From the NCBI RefSeq assembly GCF_006874585.1, contig NZ_CP029761.1:2615001-2679000 (forward strand): a DNA stretch of 64,000 nt. Direction: 5' to 3'. Made by a program: the position numbers and the translations under genes. This DNA comes from Sphingomonas sp. IC081 (GTDB lineage Bacteria; Pseudomonadota; Alphaproteobacteria; Sphingomonadales; Sphingomonadaceae). This document shows positions 43,195 to 51,220 of this stretch, one piece after another (position 1 is the stretch's first letter; every line of letters starts with the position of its first letter). The notes under the pieces were generated by a model, which had not been told where the DNA came from, did no database searches, and saw nothing but the letters and a program-made list of their open reading frames with translations.

Positions 43195-44757
43195 TTATTC
43201 GTTCGTACCGGGCGCAGCCTCCGATGGGGGGCTGGGCGCCGGATTCCAGTCGTCCATGCCTGCCTCGAAGCGGTCGAAACGCGCTTCGAGTTCGGCTTCG
43301 AGGCGGGCCTTCTCGCTGCCTGCCTGCAACGCGCGGCAGGCAGGCGCGGCAAAACCGGCCGCGCAGGCCGCCACCGGCTCGCCCGCGCGGCGATCGCGCC
43401 AGAGGCCGGTGCCGGGCATGAAACCGAACTCCAGGCTATCGCGTGCGACTTTCTTGAGATCGGCGTACGTCAGCCCCTGCTCGCGCACGGCCCGCTCGTA
43501 TTCGTTGGTGAGGTCGGTGCGCAGGATGCCCTGATCGTCGGTCGAGAGCGTCACCGGCACCCCGAAGCGGCGGTAGAGATTGATCGGATGCGCACCGCCC
43601 TTCACGTCCAGGATCACGTCGTTGCTGGTGAGGTTGACCTCCACCGCGATGTGATCGGCGGCCATCTTGCGCAGGGTGGCGGGCGCGTTGTCCTCATAGG
43701 CGATGCCGCTGCCGTGGCCGATGCGCTCGGCCCCGGCCGCGATGGCCTTTCGCATATGGTTCTTCATCGCCGCGGGCGGCACTTGCCCGAAGGCCAGTTC
43801 GCCGGCGTGGAGGGTGCGATGGACGCGCGGATACTTGGCGGCAAGGAAACGCACCATCGCCATGTGCAGGTCGTAATCGCGAAGGGCGACCGGCCAGTCC
43901 TCGGGCTGGACCAGGTTGATCCCGACATAACGCGGATCGGCATCGGCCAGCGCGAAGGAGAGGATCAGCGAGCGGAACACTTGTGCGGGCGGCAGCGCGC
44001 GGAACCCGCTGGCGAGATAGTGCAGCGCCACCCCGCAGGCCGGGTCGGCCGCGGCGGTTCCGCAGGCGAGCCCCTTGCGCACGGTCGCCTCGTCGCGGTC
44101 CAGTTCGGCGCGGGCCCGGGCGATGACGGGCGCCAGCGCCTTCACTTCCTGCGCATAGCGCGCGGCCAGCCCCGCCTCGCCGAGCGGCACGTCAGGCGCG
44201 GCGAGGATCGAGGCCATCATGACCTCGGGATTGTGCATGAGTTCGAGATAGAGGCCGTGATCGCCCGCGGTCGTGCGCAGCGCCACCATCATCGCCTGCG
44301 CCATCTGCCCGCGCGCGGCAGGGCCGAACCGGTCGAAGCTGATGAAGAACTGGGTATGACCGGACACATCGTCCGCGCCGATCCCGTGCTGCCAGCCGCG
44401 CGTGCCGAGGTGATCGACCAGCTTCGCGTAGTCGAACGGCCGGTCGCTGGCCAAGCGGGTGATCTTGTCGGCCTCGGCGCAGGGCGGCGGCACCAGCGCG
44501 AGATCGGCACCGGCGCAGAACCCCGCCTTGCCCGCCCAGCCCAGCCAGTCCTCCGCCGAAGGCGTGCCGCCGAGGTGGTTGTGCAGATCGCCGCCCTTGG
44601 GCATTGCCTGAAGGAACGTGCGCAGCATCGCGGCATTGCCCGACAGCGCATCCATCACGCGGGCCGCGCGGGCCTCTCCGGCGGCGTCGGCCCGCGCCGC
44701 CGGGGCAGACGCCAGTACCGAACCGGCCAGAAGTATCGAGGCGAGCAGCCGCTTCAC
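43195..44757 (-). CDS. exported adenosine deaminase (ADGF/CECR1-like)
   Basis: A 520-residue deaminase with a signal peptide (MKRLLASILLAGSVLASA). Zinc and catalytic motifs are all present: GGDLHNHLGGT (two His), HRTLHAGE (His and catalytic Glu), ERIGHGSGI, and TLSTDDQGI (Asp-Asp). The HNHL form and the extra N-terminal part resemble secreted ADGF-type adenosine deaminases rather than cytosolic Add. It would convert adenosine or deoxyadenosine to inosine in the periplasm. The start is a GTG at 44757 overlapping the NUP2 stop (GTGA). The TonB receptor follows after 141 bp. Confidence 0.9.
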   Translation of the reverse strand: MKRLLASILLAGSVLASAPAARADAAGEARAARVMDALSGNAAMLRTFLQAMPKGGDLHNHLGGTPSAEDWLGWAGKAGFCAGADLALVPPPCAEADKITRLASDRPFDYAKLVDHLGTRGWQHGIGADDVSGHTQFFISFDRFGPAARGQMAQAMMVALRTTAGDHGLYLELMHNPEVMMASILAAPDVPLGEAGLAARYAQEVKALAPVIARARAELDRDEATVRKGLACGTAAADPACGVALHYLASGFRALPPAQVFRSLILSFALADADPRYVGINLVQPEDWPVALRDYDLHMAMVRFLAAKYPRVHRTLHAGELAFGQVPPAAMKNHMRKAIAAGAERIGHGSGIAYEDNAPATLRKMAADHIAVEVNLTSNDVILDVKGGAHPINLYRRFGVPVTLSTDDQGILRTDLTNEYERAVREQGLTYADLKKVARDSLEFGFMPGTGLWRDRRAGEPVAACAAGFAAPACRALQAGSEKARLEAELEARFDRFEAGMDDWNPAPSPPSEAAPGTNE

Positions 44758-45905
44758 TTCGCAGCGCCTCCGGGAATCTCGTTCCTGTACTGCTCCCAGT
44801 GCGCCAGCAGCTCATGCACCACCGGCGCGCCGACGCGGTAGTTCGCCTCGTAGGCCGCCACTTGCCCCGGCCCCTCGTCGCCGACGCTGGCGAGGGCATC
44901 GACGCCGGGCGGCGGCATCGAGGGATTGCTGGCCGTGCGCAGCACCAGCACCCGGTTGAGGTCCACCAGCCCCTGCGCCGCGGCATTGAGCATGGCCCCC
45001 TGCATCGACTGGCTTTCCATGTTGGTCATGACGAACCGGCCCTTGCCGCCGGTCCACAGCTTCACCCAGTCCCGCGCCCACTGCGTGCGCTCCGGCCCGT
45101 GCCAGTAACGCACCGAGCCCAGCGTCTCGCCCTCCAGCACGAACGGCGGCTTCTGGGCATTGGGATAGCCCTTCCAGGCCGCCCGCGCCTTGGCGAGTTC
45201 GGGATTGTCCGGGATGACCACGTTCCTGGTCATCGCGAAAGCCCAGCCCTCCAACCCCCGGTTGAGCGGCGCGGCCATCGACAAGGCGCCCGCATCGGTC
45301 ATGCCGGCAAAGCTGTCGGGATTGTCGGGAAGCTGGTTGGGGGCCTTGGCGCCGATCGCGAAGAGGCCGTAAGGCCAGCCCTTGGGCGCCGCGCGGTCGT
45401 CGAACTCGCGCAGGGTATCGCCCGAGACCACCCAGCGCGACCATGCCGCGCTGCCGACCGAGGCCACTTCCGGATCGACCCCGGAAATGCCGGTGAACAG
45501 CCAGTAGGTCTTCGAGAAATCGAAACGCGGGTCGAGCGTCAGCGCAGTCAGCTGCTCGCCGACGCCGCTCATCAGCGATCCGGCGCTGCCCCAGACGATG
45601 CCGTAGAGCCCGTCCTTGTTGCGCAGCAGCGGATGCAGGACGCCGCGCACCGCGATCTTCTCGTCGAGATGCTCCCGCTCGGCCCAGAGCTGGAATTCGC
45701 CGGGCGCATCGCCGGTATCGGCGCCGGGTTCGAAATTGGCGACCACCACGACCTTGACGGGAATCGGGGCAACCACGGGCAGGGCAGGCACCGCCGGCTC
45801 CGCTGCCTGCGCCATGGACGCTCCCGCGGACGGCACCGCCAGCACCGCGAGTGCGCAGGCCAGCCTCCACCTCATGCGGGACGCAATCGATTGAATCGTG
45901 CTCAT
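44754..45905 (-). CDS. exported purine nucleoside permease (NUP)-family protein, copy 2
   Basis: A 383-residue paralogue of the protein at 39389-40498, sharing PVKVVVVANFEPGADTGD, GEFQLWAEREHL, YWLFTGISGVDP, SVGSAAWSRWVVSGD, YPNAQKPPFVLEGETL and VLVLRTASNPSMPPPG. The signal peptide spans about residues 11-35 and no other membrane helix exists, so a periplasmic nucleoside-handling role is more credible than a permease. It is the first gene of the NUP2-ada pair and divergent from a LysR gene. Its leader carries a junction-like RNA structure ending at the ribosome site. Confidence 0.88.
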   Translation of the reverse strand: MSTIQSIASRMRWRLACALAVLAVPSAGASMAQAAEPAVPALPVVAPIPVKVVVVANFEPGADTGDAPGEFQLWAEREHLDEKIAVRGVLHPLLRNKDGLYGIVWGSAGSLMSGVGEQLTALTLDPRFDFSKTYWLFTGISGVDPEVASVGSAAWSRWVVSGDTLREFDDRAAPKGWPYGLFAIGAKAPNQLPDNPDSFAGMTDAGALSMAAPLNRGLEGWAFAMTRNVVIPDNPELAKARAAWKGYPNAQKPPFVLEGETLGSVRYWHGPERTQWARDWVKLWTGGKGRFVMTNMESQSMQGAMLNAAAQGLVDLNRVLVLRTASNPSMPPPGVDALASVGDEGPGQVAAYEANYRVGAPVVHELLAHWEQYRNEIPGGAAK

Positions 45906-45908
45906 GAA

Positions 45909-45977
45909 CCCCTGAACCCCGTGAGGGGGCGCGAACTCTTTGAGAGTGTTGGGAAACCCCTTGGAATTTGCGCCCCC
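45909..45977 (-). promoter_or_regulatory. candidate cis-acting RNA structure in the NUP2 leader
   Basis: In transcript order, GGGGGCGC (45977-45970) pairs with GCGCCCCC (45932-45925). The enclosed 37 bases hold ACTCT-N3-AGAGT and GGG-TTT-CCC hairpins, giving a possible three-way junction. Immediately after comes TCAC and then GGGGTTCA twice, the second copy supplying AGGGG as ribosome site and the A of the ATG. The CCCCC of the 3' arm could instead pair with either GGGG, so closing the junction would free the ribosome site. It is not a known purine riboswitch: loops are only 3-4 bases. Confidence 0.45.
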
Positions 45978-46082
45978 GAGCCGATCGTACGCTCGCAGGC
46001 CGCCGCCCGAAACGCGGAGATTCCGCAGGTTCCGGATGGCTGCCCCAGTCGCACCTTTCGACGTTTCCCTTTGCGTAAGGGC

Positions 46083-46127
46083 TTGACTCGGTGCGAGCAA
46101 ACGCAATGATTTCGACGCAGCGTTGCA
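46083..46127 (+). promoter_or_regulatory. possible promoter and imperfect inverted repeat before LysR
   Basis: TTGACT (46083-46088) and AATGAT (46105-46110) are spaced by 16 bp. An imperfect repeat, GCAAACGC...GCGTTGC (about 46098-46127), overlaps the -10 and could be a LysR operator for the divergent LysR and NUP2 genes. The evidence is modest. Confidence 0.35.
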
Positions 46128-46152
46128 AAAATTAGAGCAGGTTCACGGTCGC

Positions 46153-47148
46153 ATGCCGGCGTTTTCGCGTTTTCTCCGTTATTTCATGGCCGTGGGCAGG
46201 CTCGGCTCGATCCGCAAGGCGGCCGACGAGCTCAACGTCTCCGCCTCGGCGATCGACCGGCAGATCCTCAACGTCGAGGCCGAACTCGGCCTGCCGCTGT
46301 TCGAGCGCCTGCCCACCGGCCTGCGGCTGACCGCCGCGGGCGAGATGATGATGGCCTCCGGCAGCCAGTGGCAGCACGGCATGGCCAGCCTGCGCGCCCG
46401 GATCGAGGACTTGCGCGGGCTGAAACGCGGCCATGTCGACATCGCCGTGATCGACGCGCTCGCCAAGGGTTACGTGCCCGACATGATCCACGCGATCCAG
46501 CAGGCCTATCCCGGCATTTCGGTGGGCGTGAAAGTGCAGGGCAACGAACAGGTGCGCCGCGCCATCGCCGAGGGCGAGGTCGACTTCGGCATCCTGTTCG
46601 AGCCGCATTCCTACCGCGACCTGACCGTGCGTGCCTTTGTCGAGGTGGTGCTCGGCTTCCTCACCCCGCCCGGCCATCCGCTGGGCGCGCGGCGCGAGGC
46701 GCGGTTTTCCGCCTGCGCGGGCGAACCGATGATCGCCCCGGCCGAACCCCTTGCGGTGTGCCAGCAGATCGCCGTGCTCGAAGGCGCCACCGGGGTCGTG
46801 CCCGAACGCAAGGTGATGAGCGACAACATCCAGATGATCACCTCGCTGGTCATGCGCGGGGTCGGCGTCGGCGTATTGACCTCGCTCGACGTCGCCACCG
46901 AGGTGCAGCGCGGACTGCTCAACTTCACCCGCATTTCCGATCCGCTGCTGCGGCCGATGACCCTGGCGCTGTGCACCGCGTCTGCCCGCACCCCGTCCTA
47001 CGCGGCGGCGCTGGTGCTGGGCGAGATCGAGAACGGCTTCGGCCAGCTCAGCTATGCCGCCTCGACACGTCCCCAGGCTGGCCACCCGCCCGCCGACCGG
47101 CCGGCCGGCAACCGGCCAGCCGCCGAGATGCCCGCGCACGTCGATTGA
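46153..47148 (+). CDS. LysR-family regulator, probable controller of the purine locus
   Basis: From the ATG at 46153 this is a 331-residue LysR protein: winged helix (FSRFLRYFMAVGRLGSIRKA, NVSASAIDRQILNVEAELGL), then the ligand-binding domain, and an unusual Pro/Ala-rich tail (about the last 25 residues). A TTG at 46123 would add ten residues but is less likely. It is divergent from the NUP2-ada genes and lies between the two halves of the purine locus, with a phosphoribosyltransferase gene downstream, so it probably responds to a purine or a breakdown product. The ligand and targets are inferred. Confidence 0.88.
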   Translation: MPAFSRFLRYFMAVGRLGSIRKAADELNVSASAIDRQILNVEAELGLPLFERLPTGLRLTAAGEMMMASGSQWQHGMASLRARIEDLRGLKRGHVDIAVIDALAKGYVPDMIHAIQQAYPGISVGVKVQGNEQVRRAIAEGEVDFGILFEPHSYRDLTVRAFVEVVLGFLTPPGHPLGARREARFSACAGEPMIAPAEPLAVCQQIAVLEGATGVVPERKVMSDNIQMITSLVMRGVGVGVLTSLDVATEVQRGLLNFTRISDPLLRPMTLALCTASARTPSYAAALVLGEIENGFGQLSYAASTRPQAGHPPADRPAGNRPAAEMPAHVD

Positions 47149-47206
47149 TCGGCGCCCGCGAACCCGATATTTTCCTTTCCAACCTCTCCCTTCAGGAACT
47201 CCGACA

Positions 47207-47740
47207 ATGTCCGAATCCGCCGAGCCCCAGCTCCATTTCCTCGAATACTACGAAGACTTCCTCGCCAAGGTCCGCCAGCTTTCGCGCAAGGTCTCCGAGA
47301 GCGCGTGGCAGCCCGACTTCGTGATCGGCATCGGCCGCGGCGGGCTGGTTCCCGCCGTCTACATGTCGCAGCAGCTCGACCTGCCGATGCTCTCGATCGA
47401 CCATTCGTCGAAAGTCCCCGGCTTTGCCGACGAACTGCTGGCCAAGATCGCGGGCATGAGCGCGAACGGCACCCGGGTGCTGTTCATCGACGACATCAAC
47501 GATTCGGGCGGCACCATCGAGTATATCCGCGGCCTGCTGGCCAGCAACGGCGGCGTGCAGGAGAACCTGCACTTCGGCGTGCTGATCAATAACAAGAGCT
47601 CGAAAGTCGAAGTGGACCTGTGGGTCGACATGATCGACCGCGCCGAGGACAAGCGCTGGTTCGTGTTCCCGTGGGAATCGGTGGGCACCCGCGATGCCAT
47701 CATCGAGGAAGCGATGTCGGTTCCCGAGCGGCTGTCCTGA
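47207..47740 (+). CDS. purine phosphoribosyltransferase (xanthine/guanine type)
   Basis: A 177-residue type I phosphoribosyltransferase. The PRPP loop is VLFIDDINDSGGTIEYI (acidic pair followed by DSGGT), and the N-terminal FVIGIGRGGLVPAVYMSQQL provides the PPi loop. It would convert guanine, xanthine or hypoxanthine to the nucleotide, so the locus can salvage as well as degrade bases. The ATG at 47207 has AGGA upstream. It follows the LysR gene by 58 bp on the plus strand, opposite to the catabolic train. The base specificity is not visible. Confidence 0.87.
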   Translation: MSESAEPQLHFLEYYEDFLAKVRQLSRKVSESAWQPDFVIGIGRGGLVPAVYMSQQLDLPMLSIDHSSKVPGFADELLAKIAGMSANGTRVLFIDDINDSGGTIEYIRGLLASNGGVQENLHFGVLINNKSSKVEVDLWVDMIDRAEDKRWFVFPWESVGTRDAIIEEAMSVPERLS

Positions 47741-47749
47741 AATTACAGG

Positions 47750-47784
47750 CCTGACCGGCGGGCTTTGCCGCGCCCCCGGTCAGG
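47750..47784. terminator. inverted repeat between convergent phosphoribosyltransferase and purine operon
   Basis: CCTGACCGG and CCGGTCAGG form a perfect 9-bp stem around a 17-base GC-rich loop, midway between two convergent stops. There is no clear T tract, so termination may be partial. Confidence 0.5.
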
Positions 47785-47814
47785 ACCTTGTCCGGCCCGC
47801 CTATTTTCGGCTGC

Positions 47815-48921
47815 CTATTTCCGGCTATTCGCCATCAGCCGCACCATCAGCGCATCGAGCCGGGCGGCATCGATCTTGCGCACGACCCGCGCCTTGCGCT
47901 CGCCCAGACCCGGCTGATAGCCCTCGCGCCAGCTCAGCATGTCGCCGTAGCCCGCGCCGAACTGCGAGTTGAAGTCGACGTAGAGGTCTTCCGCCTCGCT
48001 CACCATGCCGGGATCGAGCAGCACGCCCGCGGCGATCTCGTCCCACATCGGGAAACCCGGCTCCATGCGGGCAATGAACGTGCCGAGTTCGGGCGCGGCG
48101 GCCGCGCTCATCGCCTTGACCAGTTCGGGGGTCAGCTGCGTGCCCGTCGAGGGGTCGGCGGGGATCACGGTGATCTTGCGCCAGGGACTGCGCGAGACGA
48201 TGCTGGCCGCCTCGGGATCGAAGCGGGCGTTGAATTCGCGGCGCGGCGAATTGGCATATTCGCGCGCGAACTGCGCGGCCGAGACGTTGTCGAGCTGCTG
48301 CTGCGGATTGAGGCTGCCGCCCATGTAGACCAGTTCCCCCGCCAGCGAGGCAAACGCGGGGTCCAGCCGCTGTGCCAGCGCAAGGTTGGTGAGCGGCCCG
48401 CAGGCGACGATGGTGATCTGTCCGGGATACTTGTGGACCATGCGGATCAGGAAATTCGCCGCGATCTCGCTCGAGGCCTTCAGCTTCGCATTGCCCCAGG
48501 GCAGGTCCACCGGGTCGTCGGGGCCATGATAGGCAGGCGTCGACTGCCTGGTCGGCTCGACCCACTGCTTCATCCACGCGCCCTTCCACGTCAGCTTGCC
48601 GTAGAGCGCCTCCCAGCGCTCGGTCAGCACTTCGGAATTGAGCAAGGGATAGGTCGCGCCCTCGGCCACCGGCACGTCGGGGCGGCGGGCGATCTCCAGC
48701 CCGCGCAGGGCCATGGCGGTGGCGCGCTTGGCCCAGGTATTGCCGGAGACGGTGGTGATGCCCACGACATCGACCTTGTCGCTCTCCAGCAGCATCAGGT
48801 GCATCAGCGCGAAGCCCTCGTCATCGATGATGACCTTGCGCCTGGGCTCCTGCGCGTGGGCGGCGATGGGCGCGGCCAGCAGGAGCAATGCCGTCAGCGC
48901 GGCGCGCAGCAGCCTTGCCAT
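47815..48921 (-). CDS. exported nucleoside-hydrolase-family protein with altered metal site
   Basis: A 368-residue inosine-uridine nucleoside hydrolase fold protein with a signal peptide (MARLLRAALTALLLLAAPIA, cleaved after AHA). Family features include DVVGITTVSGNTWAKRATAM, PDVPVAEGATYPL, ITIVACGPLTNLALA, LVYMGGS and NSPRREFNARFDPEAA. However, the canonical N-terminal DTDPGxDD cluster reads IIDDEGFALMHL (residues 31-42): the paired aspartates are missing, and the late HD pair is WD in MWDEIAAGVLLDP. Calcium binding must differ or be lost. It is the last gene of the purine train and shares one base with the adenine deaminase stop. It may be a periplasmic nucleosidase or a binding protein. Confidence 0.86.
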   Translation of the reverse strand: MARLLRAALTALLLLAAPIAAHAQEPRRKVIIDDEGFALMHLMLLESDKVDVVGITTVSGNTWAKRATAMALRGLEIARRPDVPVAEGATYPLLNSEVLTERWEALYGKLTWKGAWMKQWVEPTRQSTPAYHGPDDPVDLPWGNAKLKASSEIAANFLIRMVHKYPGQITIVACGPLTNLALAQRLDPAFASLAGELVYMGGSLNPQQQLDNVSAAQFAREYANSPRREFNARFDPEAASIVSRSPWRKITVIPADPSTGTQLTPELVKAMSAAAAPELGTFIARMEPGFPMWDEIAAGVLLDPGMVSEAEDLYVDFNSQFGAGYGDMLSWREGYQPGLGERKARVVRKIDAARLDALMVRLMANSRK

Positions 48922-49937
48922 CAGCCGTGCTCCGCCATGAAGGCGTCGAGGCGGGCAAGCTGCGCCGCCACCGCCGCCTGCGGCAGGAACGAGCCGGTGA
49001 AACTGTTGCGCGCCAGCCTCGCCAGCGCCGCGCGGTCCAGCCCGCGCGCCTTGGCAACGGCGCGGTAATTGTCCGCCACGTAGCCGCCGAAATAGGCCGG
49101 ATCGTCGGAATTGATCGTGGCCTTGAGACCATGCGCCAGCATCGCGTCGATCGGGTGATCGGCCAGATCGTCGACCACGCAGAGCTTGTGATTGGACAGC
49201 GGGCAGACCGTCAGCGTCATGCCCTCGCGCGCCAGCCGCTCGACCAGCGCGGGGTCTTCGAGCGCGCGGTTGCCGTGATCGATGCGGTCGACCCCCAGCA
49301 CGTCGAGCGCCTGGTGGACATAGGCGGGCGGGCCTTCCTCGCCGGCATGGGCGGTGATCTTCAGCCCCTTTTCGCGCGCGGCGGCAAAGACGCGGGCGAA
49401 CTTCTCGGGCGGATGGCCAAGCTCGGAGGAATCGAGCCCGACCGCCGCGATCCGGTCCAGCCAGGGCTCCGCCTCGGCCAGCGTGGCGAAGGCGGCGTCT
49501 TCGGACAGATGGCGCAGGAACGAGAGGATCAGGCTGCTGGTGATCCCGTGTTCCGCCTCGGCCGCCGCCATCGCCGCAAGCAGGCCCTCGATCACTTCGG
49601 CAAAGGCGACGCCGCGGTCGGTATGGGTCTGCGGATCGAACATGATCTCGGCATGGACCACCCCGTCCGCCGCCGCGCGCGCGAAGTAGGCCGCCGCAAG
49701 GTCCTGGAAGTCCTGCCGCGTGAGCAGCACTTGCGCGCCCGCATAGTAAATGTCGAGGAAGTCCTGCAGGTTCGAGAAATCGTAGGCCGCGCGCACCTCT
49801 TCGACGCTGGCGAACGGGATCGACACGCCGTTGCGCGCCGCCAGCGCAAACATCAGCTCGGGCTCGAGGCTGCCCTCGATGTGGAGGTGAAGCTCGGCCT
49901 TGGGCAGGCCGGCGATAAAGGTGTCGAGGTCGGTCAT
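48921..49937 (-). CDS. adenine deaminase (adenosine-deaminase-like fold)
   Basis: A 338-residue cytosolic deaminase. Metal and catalytic motifs are KAELHLHIEGSLEPEL, ITAHAGEEGPP, RIDHGNRALED and TINSDDPAYFGGY, with FDPQTHTDRG and DSSELGHPP. HIEGSLEPE and the SELGHPP segment are diagnostic for the adenine deaminase branch (e.g. P. aeruginosa PA0148) rather than true adenosine deaminase. It converts adenine to hypoxanthine for XDH. The start ATG overlaps the guaD stop (ATGA), and its own stop overlaps the nucleoside-hydrolase gene. Automated annotation often names this family adenosine deaminase. Confidence 0.9.
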   Translation of the reverse strand: MTDLDTFIAGLPKAELHLHIEGSLEPELMFALAARNGVSIPFASVEEVRAAYDFSNLQDFLDIYYAGAQVLLTRQDFQDLAAAYFARAAADGVVHAEIMFDPQTHTDRGVAFAEVIEGLLAAMAAAEAEHGITSSLILSFLRHLSEDAAFATLAEAEPWLDRIAAVGLDSSELGHPPEKFARVFAAAREKGLKITAHAGEEGPPAYVHQALDVLGVDRIDHGNRALEDPALVERLAREGMTLTVCPLSNHKLCVVDDLADHPIDAMLAHGLKATINSDDPAYFGGYVADNYRAVAKARGLDRAALARLARNSFTGSFLPQAAVAAQLARLDAFMAEHG

Positions 49938-51220
49938 GTCTTGTCCCTGTTCCAGGCGCAGTCGCCCAGCAGATAAGTGCGCTGCACGGCGCGGTCGTCG
50001 CCCAGCACCTGCAACGCGAAGAGCCGCTGCGCAAGGTCCGCGCCCTGCGTGCGGCGCGCCAGCAGCGGCGTAGCCTGTGGATCGAGCACCACAAAATCGG
50101 CCTCCTGCCCCACCGCGAGGCTGCCGACGCGGTCCCCTATGTGCAGCAGCGCGGCGCTGCCCGCCGTCGCCAGCCAGAGCGCGCGGAAGGGATCGAGCCG
50201 CTCGCCCTTCATCAGCGCCGCCTGATAGGCGATGCCCTGGGTGTGCAGCAGCGAGAACGTCGTCCCCGCGCCGACGTCGGTGCCGAGGCCGAGGCGCAGG
50301 CCGTGCCGGTCGGCCTGCCCGAAATCGAAGAAACCCGAGCCGAGGAACAAGTTGGAACTGGGGCATACGGCGATCCCCGCCCCGCTCTCGTGCAGGCGGT
50401 GGCAGGCGCGGTCCGAGAGGTGAATGCCATGCGCAAAGACCGAGCGCGCGGTGACGAGGCCGAACCGGTCGTAAGCGTCCAGATAGTCCGCCGCCGCGGT
50501 GAAGCGCGCCTCCACTTCGGCGCATTCGCGCCGGTTTTCGGCCAGGTGGGTGTGCATCAGCACATCCGGATGCTCGGCCAGCAGGGCCCCGGCATCGGCC
50601 AGCTGGGCATCGGACGAGGTGAGCGCGAAACGCGGCGTCACCGCATAACCCAGCCGCCCGCGCCCCCGCCAGCGGCGGATCAGCGCCTCGCTCTCCGCCC
50701 GGCCCGAGGCGGCGGTGTCGCGCAGCCCCTCCGGCCCGATGTCCATCAGGACCTTGCCGGAAATGATGCGCATCCGCCGCTCCAGCGCGGCTTCGAACAG
50801 GGCATCGACGGACTGTTCGTGCACGGTCGGGAATACCAGCGCGCTGGTGGTGCCGTTCCGCAGCAGTTCGTCGAGGAAAAAGGCCGCCACGCCCTCGGCA
50901 TGGGCCCTGCCCGCAAAGGCCTGTTCGGCCGGGAAGATGTGCCGCTCCAGCCAGTCGAGCAGCTGCTCGCCGTGCGCGGCGATGCGGTCGGTCTGCGGGT
51001 AGTGGATGTGCGCATCGATGAAGCCCGGCACGATCAGGCCGGGCAGTTCCTCCACCGGCACATCGCCGTAACGCGGCGCAAGATCGGCATAGGCCCCGCG
51101 TGCAACAACGATGCCATCCTCGACCACCAGAAGCCCGTCCACCTCATGGCGAACGGCTTCGGGATCGGTACGCGGGTCGTTCGAAACGGACAGGAATTCG
51201 CCACGAAAGGCGCGGATCAT
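49934..51220 (-). CDS. guaD: guanine deaminase
   Basis: A 428-residue amidohydrolase with zinc ligands in PGFIDAHIHYPQTDRI, MHTHLAENRRE, FAHGIHLSD and GLGTDVGAGTTFS. IHYPQ and the SSNLFLGSGFF block are typical of guanine deaminase. It converts guanine to xanthine, feeding the xanthine dehydrogenase encoded just upstream. The start shares one base with the xdhC stop (TGATG), and its stop overlaps the adenine deaminase ATG. Its length matches bacterial GuaD. Confidence 0.94.
   Translation of the reverse strand: MIRAFRGEFLSVSNDPRTDPEAVRHEVDGLLVVEDGIVVARGAYADLAPRYGDVPVEELPGLIVPGFIDAHIHYPQTDRIAAHGEQLLDWLERHIFPAEQAFAGRAHAEGVAAFFLDELLRNGTTSALVFPTVHEQSVDALFEAALERRMRIISGKVLMDIGPEGLRDTAASGRAESEALIRRWRGRGRLGYAVTPRFALTSSDAQLADAGALLAEHPDVLMHTHLAENRRECAEVEARFTAAADYLDAYDRFGLVTARSVFAHGIHLSDRACHRLHESGAGIAVCPSSNLFLGSGFFDFGQADRHGLRLGLGTDVGAGTTFSLLHTQGIAYQAALMKGERLDPFRALWLATAGSAALLHIGDRVGSLAVGQEADFVVLDPQATPLLARRTQGADLAQRLFALQVLGDDRAVQRTYLLGDCAWNRDKT

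Noticed and set aside
45909..45977. Classical purine riboswitch before NUP2
   Set aside because: The closing stem and junction are suggestive, but the hairpin loops have 3-4 bases instead of the 7-base kissing loops, and I do not see the conserved core. It is kept only as an unclassified candidate.
48921..49937. Calling this gene adenosine deaminase
   Set aside because: HIEGSLEPE and ELGHPP fit the adenine deaminase branch, and an exported adenosine deaminase already exists at 43195-44757.
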